This document shows positions 55,262 to 64,000 of a DNA stretch of 64,000 nt, piece after piece; within the stretch, counting starts at the first letter, position 1, and each line of letters opens with the position of its first letter. Made by a program: the position numbers and the translations under genes. The notes beneath the pieces were generated by a model. It had not been told where the DNA came from, searched no databases, and saw only the letters and a program-made list of their open reading frames with translations. Source of the stretch: an uncultured Verrucomicrobia subdivision 3 bacterium (GTDB lineage: Bacteria > Verrucomicrobiota > Verrucomicrobiia > Limisphaerales > UBA11358); assembly GCA_903922735.1 (NCBI GenBank), contig CAIXUZ010000071.1:1-64000 (forward strand), in the 5' to 3' direction.

Positions 55262-57724
55262 TCAAAGTTTCGCCGCGACTTTTTCAATCGCGTAACACTC
55301 GATGGCGTCGCCCAGCTGAAATTCGCCAAAGCCTTCAATGCGGATGCCGCATTCCATGCCGGCGCGCACTTCGTTGACTTCGTCTTGGAACCGGCGCAGC
55401 GACTGGGTGACGCCTTCGTAAATGACATCTTTTTTGCGGCGCACCCGGACTTTCCCGCGCACGATGCGGCCGCTGCTGACCATGCAGCCGGCGACGGGAA
55501 TGCCCTTGGACAATTCAAATATCTGGCGCACTTCCGCCGAGCCGACAACCGTTTCCTTGAGATCGGGGTCAAGCAGGCCGGCCATGGAATCCTTCACCTG
55601 ATCTATCAATTCGTAAATGATCGCGTAAAGTTTGATCTGCACGCCGGCATGTTTGGCTTTTTCGGAAGCGGTGCTGTCGAGCCGCGTGTGGAAGCCGAGG
55701 ATGACCGCCTTGGATGCCGAGGCGAGCGCCACGTCGTTTTCGGTGATGGTGCCGACATCGCTGTGTAAAACTTCGAGCGAAACTTTGTCGGACTCGATCT
55801 TCTTGAGCGCCTCGACAATCGCCTCAACGGAGCCCTGCGTGTCCGCTTTGATCACCACCTTGAGCGCCTTGCTTTGCGCGGCTTCGAGCGAGGCAAACAG
55901 ATTTTCCAGCGTAACCTTGGAGCGGCTTTCCAAATCCTGGCTCTTTGCCTCCATCGCGCGATCTTCGGCGAGGGCGCGGGCGGCTTTTTCGTCGTCCACC
56001 GAGCTGAATTCCCAGCCCGCTTCCGGCACGCCGTTCAAACCCAGCACGCTGACGGCCACGGATGGACCCGCTTCCTTGAGCCGCTGGCCTTCCTCATTAA
56101 TGAGGGCGCGGACTTTGCCGTAAAACTCTCCGCAAATCACCACGTCGCCAAGGTGCAGCGTGCCTTTGCGCACCAGCACCGTCGCGGTCGGGCCGCCGGG
56201 CGAAACGCCGGATTCGATGACGTTGCCCTTGGCGTTACGGTTCGGATTCGCTTTCAACTCGAGCAAGTCGGCCTGCAGCAAAATCATTTCGAGCAGTTTA
56301 TCAATGCCCTGTTTCGTGAGCGCGGAACATTCGACGAATATCGTGTCGCCACCCCAATCGTCAGGCACCAGTCCCTTTTCCTGCAATTGTTGGCGGACTT
56401 TCAAAGGGTTGGCGTTCGGGTGATCGCATTTATTGACCGCGACGAGAATCGGCACTTTCGCCGCCCGCGCGTGTGCGAGGGCTTCCAAAGTCTGCGGCAT
56501 GACGCCGTCATTCGCCGCCACGACCAGCACCACGATGTCGGTGACGTTGGCGCCGCGGGCGCGCATCGAGCTGAAGGCGGCGTGGCCGGGGGTGTCGAGG
56601 AAAGTGATTTGCGCGAGCTCGTTTTTGCGCTCGGGATGCGGCACGGCAATCGTGTAAGCGCCGATGTGCTGCGTGATGCCGCCGGCTTCGCCGGCGACGA
56701 CGTTCGCCTTGCGGATGACGTCGAGCAAAGAGGTTTTGCCGTGGTCAACGTGCCCCATGATGGTCACCACCGGCGCGCGCGGTTTCAAATCTTCCGGCTT
56801 GTCGTCCACGTCGAGTTCGACTTTTTTCTCGGTGGTGTGAACGACGCCTTCGCCCTTGGCGCGTTTTTCCGCTTCAAACTTGAAGCCAAAGTGGGCGCAG
56901 ACCTGGGCGGCGATTTTTTCGTCAATCGTCTGGTTGACCGTCGCCATGACTTTCAACTTCATCAACTCGGCGATGATTGAAAACGGCTTCAGCTTCATCG
57001 CATCAGCCAGGGCGCGCACGACAATGGGCGGCTTGATGGTGATGATTTTGGCGTCCGCTGGCAGTGAAAATTTCGGTGGTTGCGGCGCGGCCGGGCGCGG
57101 CGGCGGCGAATTTTGAATCGGCCGGCCATCGCGGCCGCGTTGCTGATAGGGCGGACGTCCATCGCCGCGTTGGGGTGGTTGGCCGGGGCGTGCTCCGGGC
57201 TGTGAGCGTTGCGCTGGCGGCGCATTGCGGTCGCCGCCACGTTCTCCGGGACGAGTTGTGTTGGGCCGTGGAGCCAGTTGAATAAAACCAACTTTATCGC
57301 CAATGCGTGGAGCCGGAGGCGCCACTGGTTTTGGTGGGGCGGGGGGGGCGGCCGGTTCGGGCGTTTCAACGACTGGTGGCGGTGCCGGAGTCGCTTCTAA
57401 AACGGGTTCGGGCGCGGGTAGGACATCGACGGGTGCCGGTTCGGCTTTTACTTCGATGACCGGTTCTATCGGCGCATGGATGATCTGGATTTTTTCCTCG
57501 ACGGGAGCGGGTTTGGGTTTTTCCTCAACCTGCTTGGGCGCCAGGCGTGCGGCGACGGCCGGGTTGGACTTGATGATTTCTTCCTCAAGCCATTCGGCGC
57601 TGATTTTATCGAGCGAGCTGGACGGAACCTTGGCGGCGGCAATGCCCAATTCCTTGGCCTTCGTGAGAATTTCTTTGTTCTCTAGGCCAAGTTTCTTCGC
57701 AATATCGTAAACACGAACGGGCAT
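55262..57724 (-). CDS. infB: translation initiation factor IF-2
   Basis: An 820-residue IF-2. The N-terminal IF2N domain ([25 protein letters not shown]) is followed by a long Pro/Ala-rich linker to about residue 220. A second IF2N-like helix domain ([23 protein letters not shown]) comes next. The GTPase domain has [12 protein letters not shown] (near residue 325), DTPGHAAF and NKCD. Domains II-IV end with [22 protein letters not shown]. It recruits fMet-tRNA to the 30S subunit. Confidence 0.97.
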   Translation of the reverse strand: MPVRVYDIAKKLGLENKEILTKAKELGIAAAKVPSSSLDKISAEWLEEEIIKSNPAVAARLAPKQVEEKPKPAPVEEKIQIIHAPIEPVIEVKAEPAPVDVLPAPEPVLEATPAPPPVVETPEPAAPPAPPKPVAPPAPRIGDKVGFIQLAPRPNTTRPGERGGDRNAPPAQRSQPGARPGQPPQRGDGRPPYQQRGRDGRPIQNSPPPRPAAPQPPKFSLPADAKIITIKPPIVVRALADAMKLKPFSIIAELMKLKVMATVNQTIDEKIAAQVCAHFGFKFEAEKRAKGEGVVHTTEKKVELDVDDKPEDLKPRAPVVTIMGHVDHGKTSLLDVIRKANVVAGEAGGITQHIGAYTIAVPHPERKNELAQITFLDTPGHAAFSSMRARGANVTDIVVLVVAANDGVMPQTLEALAHARAAKVPILVAVNKCDHPNANPLKVRQQLQEKGLVPDDWGGDTIFVECSALTKQGIDKLLEMILLQADLLELKANPNRNAKGNVIESGVSPGGPTATVLVRKGTLHLGDVVICGEFYGKVRALINEEGQRLKEAGPSVAVSVLGLNGVPEAGWEFSSVDDEKAARALAEDRAMEAKSQDLESRSKVTLENLFASLEAAQSKALKVVIKADTQGSVEAIVEALKKIESDKVSLEVLHSDVGTITENDVALASASKAVILGFHTRLDSTASEKAKHAGVQIKLYAIIYELIDQVKDSMAGLLDPDLKETVVGSAEVRQIFELSKGIPVAGCMVSSGRIVRGKVRVRRKKDVIYEGVTQSLRRFQDEVNEVRAGMECGIRIEGFGEFQLGDAIECYAIEKVAAKL

Positions 57725-57815
57725 AAATATTTTTCACTGCCGCTGACCGCGATGGACGATTTGCCGTCATGGTCAAATCGAGATCCACAGGACATTTCCG
57801 GTCTGCGCCATAAAA

Positions 57816-59081
57816 TCAACTCTTGGCGGATGCCAAACGGCGTTCCGCCTCGGCGCGCGCGGCGACTAAAATCGCGGCTGCGCTTTCACCAATCTGCGGG
57901 ATGTCGGCGATGTCGCCGGGTTCTGCCTGCAGTAAATCTTCGAGCCGCGTGACGCCGGCATGGACGAGTGCATCGGCTTGTTCGCGGGTGATTCCAGGAA
58001 TCGCCGCAATCTGGTCAACCGCTTCTGCCACCTTCTCGTCAAAACCTTTGGTGACGATGTGTTCCGCGTCAATATCCACTTCCCAGCCGGTCAGCCGCGC
58101 CGTGAGCCGGGCGTTCTGGCCGCGCTTGCCGATGGCGAGCGAAAGCTGGTCTTCCGCCACCAGCACGTGCACGCGTTTCGAGGCTTCGTTCAGTTCGATG
58201 CTCTTGATCTTGGCGGGTTCGAGCGCTTTCGTGATGAAAGCCTTCACGTCGGACGACCACGGAATCACGTCCACTTTTTCGTTGTTCAACTCGCGGACAA
58301 TATTCTTCACCCGCTGGCCGCGCAGACCGACGCACGCGCCGACCGGGTCGACTTTTGAGTCGCGGGAATAGACCGCCATCTTCGTGCGGAAACCGGGTTC
58401 GCGGGCGATGCCTTTGATTTCAATCGTGCCGTCGTTGATCTCGGATACTTCCAGTTGGAACAGCTTGACGATGAACTTCGTGTCGGCGCGGGACAAAATA
58501 ATTTCCGGGCCGCGCTCGCCTTCCTGCACGGCTTTGATGATGCATCGGATGCGTTCGCCCACCTGATATTCCTCAGTCGGAACGCGTTCTTTGTTGGGCA
58601 TGACGGCCTCGTATTTGCCGAGGTCGAGAATCACGTCCGAGCGGTCGAACCGGCGCACTGTGCCGCTGACGATATCGCCCACGCGGTCTTTGTACTCGGT
58701 TAGCAGCATGGCCTTTTCCGCGTGCCGAACCTTCTGCATCAGCGCTTGTTTGGCGTATTGCGCGGCAATCCGGCCAAAGCCTTGCGGCGTGACTTCTTTT
58801 TCAATTTCGTCGCCCACCTTCGCATCCGCCTTGAGGCGGCGCGCGTCAAAGAGGGAAATCTGGTCGTGTTGCGAGATGACTTTGTCCGCCACGATGAGTT
58901 TGGCGAAGGCCTTGATGTCGCCGTTTTTGGAATTCATTTCCACGCGCAGCTCGCGCGCGGGTCCGACCGCTTTTTTGGCGGCCTGTAACAAGGCTTCCTG
59001 CACCGCGCCCATGAGGACTTCGCGGCTGACGCCTTTTTCCCGTTCCCAGAATTCTAATCCGGCTATAAAATCTGCATTCAT
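57816..59081 (-). CDS. nusA: transcription factor NusA
   Basis: A 421-residue NusA. The N-terminal RNAP-binding domain begins NADFIAGLEFWEREKGVSREVLMGAVQEAL. S1 (GDIVSGTVRRFDRSDVILDLG) and the KH domains (VDPVGACVGLRGQRVKNIVRELNNEKVDVI) follow. A helix-hairpin-helix C-terminal region completes it (IPGITREQADALVHAGVTRLEDLL). ATG 59081 is selected; the frame is open for 53 more codons, but these run over a leader terminator. rimP, often the first gene of this operon, is absent here. infB starts 91 bp downstream. Confidence 0.95.
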   Translation of the reverse strand: MNADFIAGLEFWEREKGVSREVLMGAVQEALLQAAKKAVGPARELRVEMNSKNGDIKAFAKLIVADKVISQHDQISLFDARRLKADAKVGDEIEKEVTPQGFGRIAAQYAKQALMQKVRHAEKAMLLTEYKDRVGDIVSGTVRRFDRSDVILDLGKYEAVMPNKERVPTEEYQVGERIRCIIKAVQEGERGPEIILSRADTKFIVKLFQLEVSEINDGTIEIKGIAREPGFRTKMAVYSRDSKVDPVGACVGLRGQRVKNIVRELNNEKVDVIPWSSDVKAFITKALEPAKIKSIELNEASKRVHVLVAEDQLSLAIGKRGQNARLTARLTGWEVDIDAEHIVTKGFDEKVAEAVDQIAAIPGITREQADALVHAGVTRLEDLLQAEPGDIADIPQIGESAAAILVAARAEAERRLASAKS

Positions 59082-59121
59082 ATGAATCAAATGCGCGGCA
59101 TCAGCACCGGTTCTGGCGAAC

Positions 59122-59155
59122 AAAAAAGTCGGAAAGACCTTTGTCTCCGACTTTT
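59122..59155 (-). terminator. terminator/attenuator in the nusA leader
   Basis: On the minus strand a stem AAAGTCGGA/TCCGACTTT, extended by inner GAC/GTC pairs around an AAAG loop, runs directly into TTTTTT. It lies between the predicted nusA promoter and its ATG, 40 nt before the start, so it looks like a leader attenuator rather than an end-of-operon terminator. Confidence 0.75.
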
Positions 59156-59193
59156 GCGCGCTGGTGAACCAGCCAATACCACTTTGAGCTTGT

Positions 59194-59221
59194 AGCATAA
59201 ATTGTTTCATCCCTGCGTCAA
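59194..59221 (-). promoter_or_regulatory. promoter of the nusA operon
   Basis: On the minus strand TTGACG (59221-59216), a 16-bp spacer and TATGCT (59199-59194). The predicted leader is about 105 nt and contains the attenuator hairpin. Together they fill most of the 259-bp gap before the next gene. Confidence 0.65.
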
Positions 59222-59340
59222 GACCAAAACCTTTATTCACATCGACTTCAACTCCGCGGATGGAACCTTCTCACTGCTTGCGCCCGGTGATTCCGTAATC
59301 TGCGTTTGCTCCCTGCTCATCTGAGGCTAGATTCAAGCGC

Positions 59341-59550
59341 ATGAAACTGTTCTACACCGGCTCGGTCATCAATGCCGAGATGCTCGTTATGATGCTGGAA
59401 AAACATGGCATCGTCGCCACTCAGGATTTCGTGGATGCCAGCGCACCGGATGATGGCGATTTAAACCGGCCGGCCCGGGTTTTCGTGCCGGAAACGGATT
59501 ATGACCGCGCCTGCCAGCTTTTCTATGCGGAACGTGAGGACGAGCTTTAG
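59341..59550 (+). CDS. small DUF2007-like protein
   Basis: A 69-residue protein of the type often annotated as putative signal-transducing or DUF2007: KLFYTGSVINAEMLVMMLEKHGIVA at the N-terminus and RVFVPETDYDRACQLFYAERED at the end, giving a compact beta-alpha-beta fold. Role unknown. It stands divergently from nusA and 110 bp before prfB. Confidence 0.7.
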   Translation: MKLFYTGSVINAEMLVMMLEKHGIVATQDFVDASAPDDGDLNRPARVFVPETDYDRACQLFYAEREDEL

Positions 59551-59660
59551 CCCCAGATAAAAACAGATTTTCACAGATGAAAAAACCTGTGTTTCATCAG
59601 TGTCCATCTGTGGCTAAAACCATTCTGGATTCTGACTCTTGGCTTGGCTATGCTTTCCCG

Positions 59661-60810
59661 ATGTTCGACATCGTCCGACCGCAAATTTCGACCACCGCCG
59701 ACAAGATCGCCCACTTGCGGAGGTTTCTTTGACGTTGCCAAATTGAACCAACGGCTGGCCGAGCTTGAATCGCAGATGACCGGTGAAACTTTCTGGAACA
59801 GCCAGGAAGCCGCGCAAAAAGTCATCAACGAGGCCAACAGCATCCGTAACAATCTCGAACCGCTCGTCCGCTTCGGGAAGCAGATCGAAGATTTGCAGGT
59901 CATGCTCGAACTGGCCGCCGCCGAACCGGAAGCAATGCAACTCAAGCTTGAGACGGAGATGACGGCGGATGTCAATAAACTGCTCGGCGAACTTGACACG
60001 TTTGAGCTGAAAACATTTCTCAGCGGTCCGCACGACAAGTGCAACTGCATCTTCACCATCAACGCCGGCGCCGGCGGCACCGAGGCGCAGGACTGGGCGG
60101 AAATGCTTTCCCGCATGTATGGCCGCTGGTTTGATTCGCGCGGCTGGAAATGGGAGGTGACCGACGCGCTCGAAGGTGATTCGGCTGGCCTCAAGAGCGT
60201 CACCTTCCGCGTCGAAGGCGAGAACGCCTACGGATTTTGCAAAGCGGAGCGCGGCGTTCACCGGCTCGTGCGCATTTCGCCGTTCGATTCCAACAAGCGC
60301 CGGCATACGAGTTTTTCCAGCGTGGACATCGTCGCGGAATTAAGTGATCTGGTCGAAACTGACATTGTCATTCCGAAAACGGAAATCCGTCGCGACACCT
60401 ATCGTTCCGGCGGCAAAGGCGGTCAAAACGTGAACAAGGTGGAAACCGCCGTGCGCCTCACGCACATCCCGACCGGTCTCGTCGCCGCCTCGCAAGCACA
60501 GCGCAGTCAGGTGCAGAACGAGGCCACCGCGATGGCGATGTTGATTTCCAAACTTTACGCGCTGAAGCTCGACCAGGCCAAAGGCGAGATGGAGCGTTTC
60601 TACGGCGACAAGGGCAGCATCTCGTGGGGCAACCAGATTCGCAGCTACGTTTTCCAGCCGTATCGCATGGTGAAAGACCTGCGCACCGGCGAACAATCCA
60701 GCGACGTGCAGGCCGTGATGGACGGTGCGCTGGACTCGTTCGTGAACGCTTGGCTCCGCGCCGGCTGCCCGCTCAAGCGGATGCAGGGGGTGAAGGATGA
60801 GGAGGAATAA
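59661..60810 (+). CDS. prfB: peptide chain release factor 2, with programmed +1 frameshift
   Basis: RF2 of about 382 residues, read from ATG 59661. After 23 codons the zero frame meets TGA at 59730-59732 in the context CGGAGG-TTT-CTT-TGA-C. This is the classic RF2 recoding site: an internal Shine-Dalgarno-like AGG three bases before CTT and a shift to GAC at 59731. The joined protein continues DVAKLNQRLAELE. It carries the catalytic GGQ motif (GGKGGQNVNK, near residue 253) and an SPF motif (ISPFDSNKRRHTS) for UGA/UAA recognition. An in-frame start upstream without the shift would give an unlikely N-terminus. Confidence 0.95.
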
Positions 60811-60889
60811 TTTCAAAGCCAAGATGCAAACGAACCAAGGCGCATAGAAACTAAATTTTGTGTTTTTGCGCTTTTAAACTAATACGCTA

Positions 60890-62458
60890 ATGGGAATGAA
60901 TCTATTCCGCGCAACCGCCGCTTGGATCGCATTTGTGGCTTTAGTCGTTCCGGTCACAGCGGCGGACAAATTTGCCATTCCGCTTTGGCAGCCACACGAT
61001 TTCAATTTCCCTGCCAAGGCGTCGTCGGCGAATCCGTTCTTGGTGGAAGTCTCCGCCACTGTGACCGGACCGGATGGCAGGACCTTCGACATCCCCGGCT
61101 TCTTTGCTGGCAATGGCGTTTGGACAATCCGCGTCTCGCCGACCGCCGAGGGGCAATGGTCGCTCGTCACAAAATCGAAACTGCCGGAACTCGATGGCAA
61201 AACTGCCGCGTTCACCGGCGTGAAAAACCCAAATCCGAAAATCCACGGTGTGCTGGGGGTGGATCTGGAGCATCCGCACCATTTCATCTTCGCCGATGGT
61301 ACGCGCTTTTTCCTGCAGGGCTACGAATACGACTGGCTCTGGGGGCTCGATCAGGACCAGCCTGGCGTGCCCACGATTGACAAGACGCTGGATCTGATCG
61401 GTCGTTACGGGTTCAACTACATCATTGTCAATACCTATGCCTGCGACACCGGCTGGCGCAAAGGCAAGACCGGCCCGGACGATTATGGTCCATCCCTGCT
61501 CTATCCCTGGGAGGGGAGTAACGCCGCGCCCGAGCAATCCCGCATGAACCTCGCCTACTGGAATCATTACGACCTGATGATGAATGCGCTGCTGGAGCGC
61601 GGCATCGAGGGGCACATGTTCATCAAGGTCTATAACAAGCAGGTCAAATGGCCGGCGCACGGTAGCCTCGAGGAAAAGTTATTCTTTCGGTGGCTCATCG
61701 CCCGCTACGCGGCGTATCCGAATATCATCTGGGACTTTTCCAAAGAGGCGCATAACGAGAAGAATCTCGCCTATAAGCAGGAATGCCTGAGATACATCCG
61801 CGCCTCCGATCCGTATCATCATCTCATGACCGTGCATGACGATGACCAGGCCAACGACAGTGGTGCGTATGATGACCTGACGGATTTTCGCGCCGACCAG
61901 CAGCATTCGAAGTTCCACGAAACGATCCTGCGCCAGCGTGAACGCCGCGCCTGGCCGGTGGCGAATGTGGAGTTCGGCTACGAGCATGGTCCGAAGGGAA
62001 CGAATGACTTCACCTACAAGGTGGTTCAGCCGCCGGAAACTGTGCTCCGCCGCGCATGGGAAATTGCCATGGCGGGCGGCTACACCGCCTATTATTACAC
62101 CTACACCGCTTGGGACGTGATCCGTCCGCTCGAAGTGCCGCTGGGCTATGCGTATTTTAAACACTTCGGCGACTTCTGGCGCTCGACCGATTACTGGTTG
62201 CTGCAGCCTGCGGATAAGCTCGTCAGCACCGGGTGGTGCCAGGCCAATCCGGGCCAGGAGTATATCACCTGCCAAGGGACGCCCGCGCCGTTTACCTTGG
62301 AAATCGCCGGGGCCGCCGCGCCGCTGCCGGCCGAGTGGTTCAATCCGCTTACGGGCAAAACCACATTCGCCGGAGCATTTGGCAACGGCACGGCCAGCCT
62401 GACGCCGCCCGCCAACTGGGGCAATGCCCCCATCGTGTTGCACCTAAAGGTGAAATAA
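60890..62458 (+). CDS. secreted DUF5060/DUF4038-like glycosidase
   Basis: A 522-residue exported protein with a signal peptide (ATAAWIAFVALVVPVTAA). Residues about 30-120 form a DUF5060-like beta-sandwich (ANPFLVEVSATVTGPDGRTFDIPGFF). Residues about 130-430 are a TIM-barrel of the DUF4038 type (ADGTRFFLQGYEYDWLWG, YNKQVKWPAHG, NIIWDFSKEAHNE with a likely catalytic Glu). A C-terminal beta-domain follows (AEWFNPLTGKT). It is likely active on plant or algal polysaccharide. The start may be ATG 60890 or 60896. trpC begins 29 bp downstream. Confidence 0.78.
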   Translation: MGMNLFRATAAWIAFVALVVPVTAADKFAIPLWQPHDFNFPAKASSANPFLVEVSATVTGPDGRTFDIPGFFAGNGVWTIRVSPTAEGQWSLVTKSKLPELDGKTAAFTGVKNPNPKIHGVLGVDLEHPHHFIFADGTRFFLQGYEYDWLWGLDQDQPGVPTIDKTLDLIGRYGFNYIIVNTYACDTGWRKGKTGPDDYGPSLLYPWEGSNAAPEQSRMNLAYWNHYDLMMNALLERGIEGHMFIKVYNKQVKWPAHGSLEEKLFFRWLIARYAAYPNIIWDFSKEAHNEKNLAYKQECLRYIRASDPYHHLMTVHDDDQANDSGAYDDLTDFRADQQHSKFHETILRQRERRAWPVANVEFGYEHGPKGTNDFTYKVVQPPETVLRRAWEIAMAGGYTAYYYTYTAWDVIRPLEVPLGYAYFKHFGDFWRSTDYWLLQPADKLVSTGWCQANPGQEYITCQGTPAPFTLEIAGAAAPLPAEWFNPLTGKTTFAGAFGNGTASLTPPANWGNAPIVLHLKVK

Positions 62459-62487
62459 ACCCCGCGAACCCCGCTGTATTTAATAAT

Positions 62488-63270
62488 GTGAATATTCTCG
62501 ACAAAATCGTTGAACAAAAGAAACGCGAAGTCGCAAAATTACCGGCGCGCCTCATCGCCGCCGGCGATTTGCGCGATGCCATGCTCGAGCGCGGCGAGTC
62601 GCGTGATTTTCTCGCGGCGCTCCGCCGCGCATCCGGCATCGCCCTCATTGCCGAGGTGAAAAAGGCTTCGCCGTCTAGGGGTGTGATTTGCCCGAACTTA
62701 GATCCCGTCCGCATCGCGAAGGAATACGAGGCGGCGGGCGCGAGCTGTTTGTCGGTGCTGACGGACGAGAAATTTTTCCAAGGCTCGCTGGATTATCTTC
62801 GCCAGATCCGCGCCGCCGTGAAACTGCCGCTGCTGCGGAAGGATTTCATCATTGATGAGCGTCAGATTCTCGAAGCCATCGAGTGGGGCGCGGACGCCAT
62901 CCTGCTCATCGTTGCCATTTTAACCGACGCGCAGTTGAATTTTTTTCATTCGCTCGCCATCGAAGCCGGTCTCGCCGTGCTTGTAGAAGTCCACGACGAG
63001 GAAGAATTGAATCGCGCGCTGAAAATATCTCCCGCGCTGCTCGGCGTGAACAATCGCAACCTGAAGAATTTCAACGTCGATTTGGTGACAACGGAAAACC
63101 TCGCTCCACGCATTCTCAAAGGCGGCTCACTGTTGGTCGCCGAGAGCGGCATCCACACGCGGGCCGATGTGGAACGCGTTCAGAAGTGCGGCGCGGGTGC
63201 GATTCTTGTAGGCGAATCGCTCGTGAAACAGGGCGACATCGGTGCGAAGGTGCGGGAATTGATTGGTTAA
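62488..63270 (+). CDS. trpC: indole-3-glycerol phosphate synthase
   Basis: A 260-residue TrpC of the tryptophan pathway. Motifs: IAEVKKASPSRGVI (catalytic Lys, near residue 53), SVLTDEKFFQGSLDYL, LLRKDFIIDERQILEA, LVEVHDEEELNRAL, GVNNRNLKNFNVDL and the phosphate site AESGIHTRADV and GAGAILVGESLVK. The start is GTG 62488. No other trp gene is adjacent in the window. Its stop overlaps the stop of the convergent pdxA gene. Confidence 0.96.
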   Translation: MNILDKIVEQKKREVAKLPARLIAAGDLRDAMLERGESRDFLAALRRASGIALIAEVKKASPSRGVICPNLDPVRIAKEYEAAGASCLSVLTDEKFFQGSLDYLRQIRAAVKLPLLRKDFIIDERQILEAIEWGADAILLIVAILTDAQLNFFHSLAIEAGLAVLVEVHDEEELNRALKISPALLGVNNRNLKNFNVDLVTTENLAPRILKGGSLLVAESGIHTRADVERVQKCGAGAILVGESLVKQGDIGAKVRELIG

Positions 63271-64000
63271 CTCCGATTCTTCGCCAACTGCTTCGCCAGC
63301 CGGATCGCCGCGATCATACTTCCCGGGTTTGCGATTCCTTTTCCCGCGATGTCGTAAGCCGTGCCGTGGTCCGGCGAGGTGCGGATGAAGGGCAAACCCA
63401 GCGTCCAGTTGATGCCGCTGTCGAAGGCGACGGCTTTCAGCGGCGCGAGGCCCTGGTCGTGATACATCGCCACGACGGCGTCAAACTCGCCTTTCAGCGC
63501 GTGGTGAAAAACCGTGTCGCCGCTTAGCGGGCCAACGACATCGAAGTCGCGTATCTGCATTGCTTTAACCACCGGACTGATGGTGGTGATTTCCTCATCG
63601 CCGAATTCCCCGCCTTCGCCCGCGTGCGGATTCAGGCCGCAGACGGCCACCTTGGCGCGGGACAAGCCGAGATCACGGCAGGATTGCGCGGCGAGTTCGA
63701 TGGCCAGTGTTATTTTTTCCGCCGTGAGTTTTTCCGGAACGGATTTGATGGGAATATGGACGGTGGCCAGGGCCACCCGCAGCCAGCGTCCGCGTTCATC
63801 CGTGCCCAGCAACATCATCGCGGTGCGTTGCGTGCCGGCGAGTTCCGAGAGAAATTCCGTCTGGCCGGTAAATTTATGCCCGGCGCGGATGATGGCTTCC
63901 TTGTTCACCGGCGCGGTGACCAGCGCATCTAGTTCGCCGCGCAGGCAGCGGTGGCCGCCATCATGAAGCGCGGCTACGGCGGCGTTGGCGGCGAGGGGTG
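63267..64000 (-). CDS. pdxA: 4-hydroxythreonine-4-phosphate dehydrogenase, partial (start outside window)
   Basis: The minus-strand frame is open to the window edge; about 244 C-terminal codons are seen. PdxA motifs: LDALVTAPVNKEAI, VCGLNPHAGEGGEFGDEE, the metal-binding AMYHDQGLAPLK, and RTSPDHGTAYDIAGKG. It oxidises 4-phospho-L-threonine derivatives in pyridoxal phosphate synthesis. The N-terminus lies beyond base 64000. The stop overlaps the trpC stop by 3 bp in convergent orientation. Confidence 0.95.
   Translation of the reverse strand, partial: PLAANAAVAALHDGGHRCLRGELDALVTAPVNKEAIIRAGHKFTGQTEFLSELAGTQRTAMMLLGTDERGRWLRVALATVHIPIKSVPEKLTAEKITLAIELAAQSCRDLGLSRAKVAVCGLNPHAGEGGEFGDEEITTISPVVKAMQIRDFDVVGPLSGDTVFHHALKGEFDAVVAMYHDQGLAPLKAVAFDSGINWTLGLPFIRTSPDHGTAYDIAGKGIANPGSMIAAIRLAKQLAKNRS

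Noticed and set aside
59082-59240. 53-codon N-terminal extension of NusA
   Set aside because: It reads across the leader hairpin and the predicted promoter; NusA homology begins at 59081.

Overview
The window is a gene-dense, GC-rich bacterial chromosome segment. Several traits suggest Verrucomicrobiota, probably a Limisphaerales/Pedosphaerales-type lineage; this is inference from memory of gene families, not a database search. The traits are a short (130-residue) ATP synthase delta subunit, the DUF3570/ApbE/TlpA/DUF4266 cluster, an EF-Tu with an unusual switch I, secreted DUF4038/DUF5060-type and GH51 glycosidases, a pseudopilin-like small protein, and long palindromic intergenic repeats. 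Most of the window is core chromosome; accessory material sits mainly at 30.5-31.5, 42.4-43.6 and 48.1-49.6 kb.

Layout. (1) 0-2.75 kb: end of an alpha/beta hydrolase gene, an adenylate-forming (PaaK/F390-synthetase-like) enzyme and a XerC/XerD recombinase. (2) 2.98-12.95 kb: one tightly overlapping operon for a membrane complex of the Hyf/complex I superfamily: two paralogous NuoL/HyfB-like subunits, HyfC/NuoH, HyfE, HyfF, a NuoCD/HyfG-like large subunit and a ferredoxin-NuoB (HyfH-HyfI) fusion. The large subunit has lost all four NiFe-binding cysteines, so this is an energy-converting-hydrogenase-related (Ehr) type complex, not a hydrogenase. Between the two NuoL-like genes lies a helix-turn-helix/PTS EIIA fusion with an intact phospho-acceptor histidine, a candidate phospho-regulator of the complex. 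(3) 13.1-27.3 kb: the translation/transcription block tRNA-Thr, tuf, tRNA-Trp, tRNA-Ser, secE, nusG, rplK-A-J-L, rpoB-C, rpsL-G, with a strong promoter, internal attenuator-like hairpins and a final terminator; fusA does not follow. (4) 27.5-30.5 kb: a four-gene extracytoplasmic redox cassette: DUF3570 outer-membrane-type protein with two ApbE-type flavinylation motifs, an ApbE-like FMN transferase, a TlpA-type thioredoxin and a DUF4266 lipoprotein, followed by a decayed IS1380-type transposase. (5) 31.6-38.2 kb, minus strand: the complete F1Fo ATP synthase operon atpBEFHAGDC, with gluQ upstream.

(6) 39.3-50 kb: mixed accessory region: GH51 arabinofuranosidase, a perfect 26-bp inverted repeat, an RmlD-like reductase, a 21-bp tandem repeat array that encodes leucine heptads on the minus strand, gene remnants, AguB, a Ser/Thr kinase, an HU-like protein, DUF3047, gltX, a TIR-like protein with atypical base composition, a cluster of four palindromic repeats and a glutaredoxin. 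(7) 50-59.2 kb, minus strand: rpoD and the nusA-infB-rbfA-nrnA-truB-ribF operon, with a predicted terminator in the nusA leader. (8) 59.3-64 kb: a DUF2007-like small protein, prfB with its programmed frameshift, a DUF5060/DUF4038-like glycosidase, trpC and the 3' part of pdxA.

The two most system-like observations are the Ehr-type complex with an embedded EIIA regulator and the flavinylated outer-membrane redox cassette.
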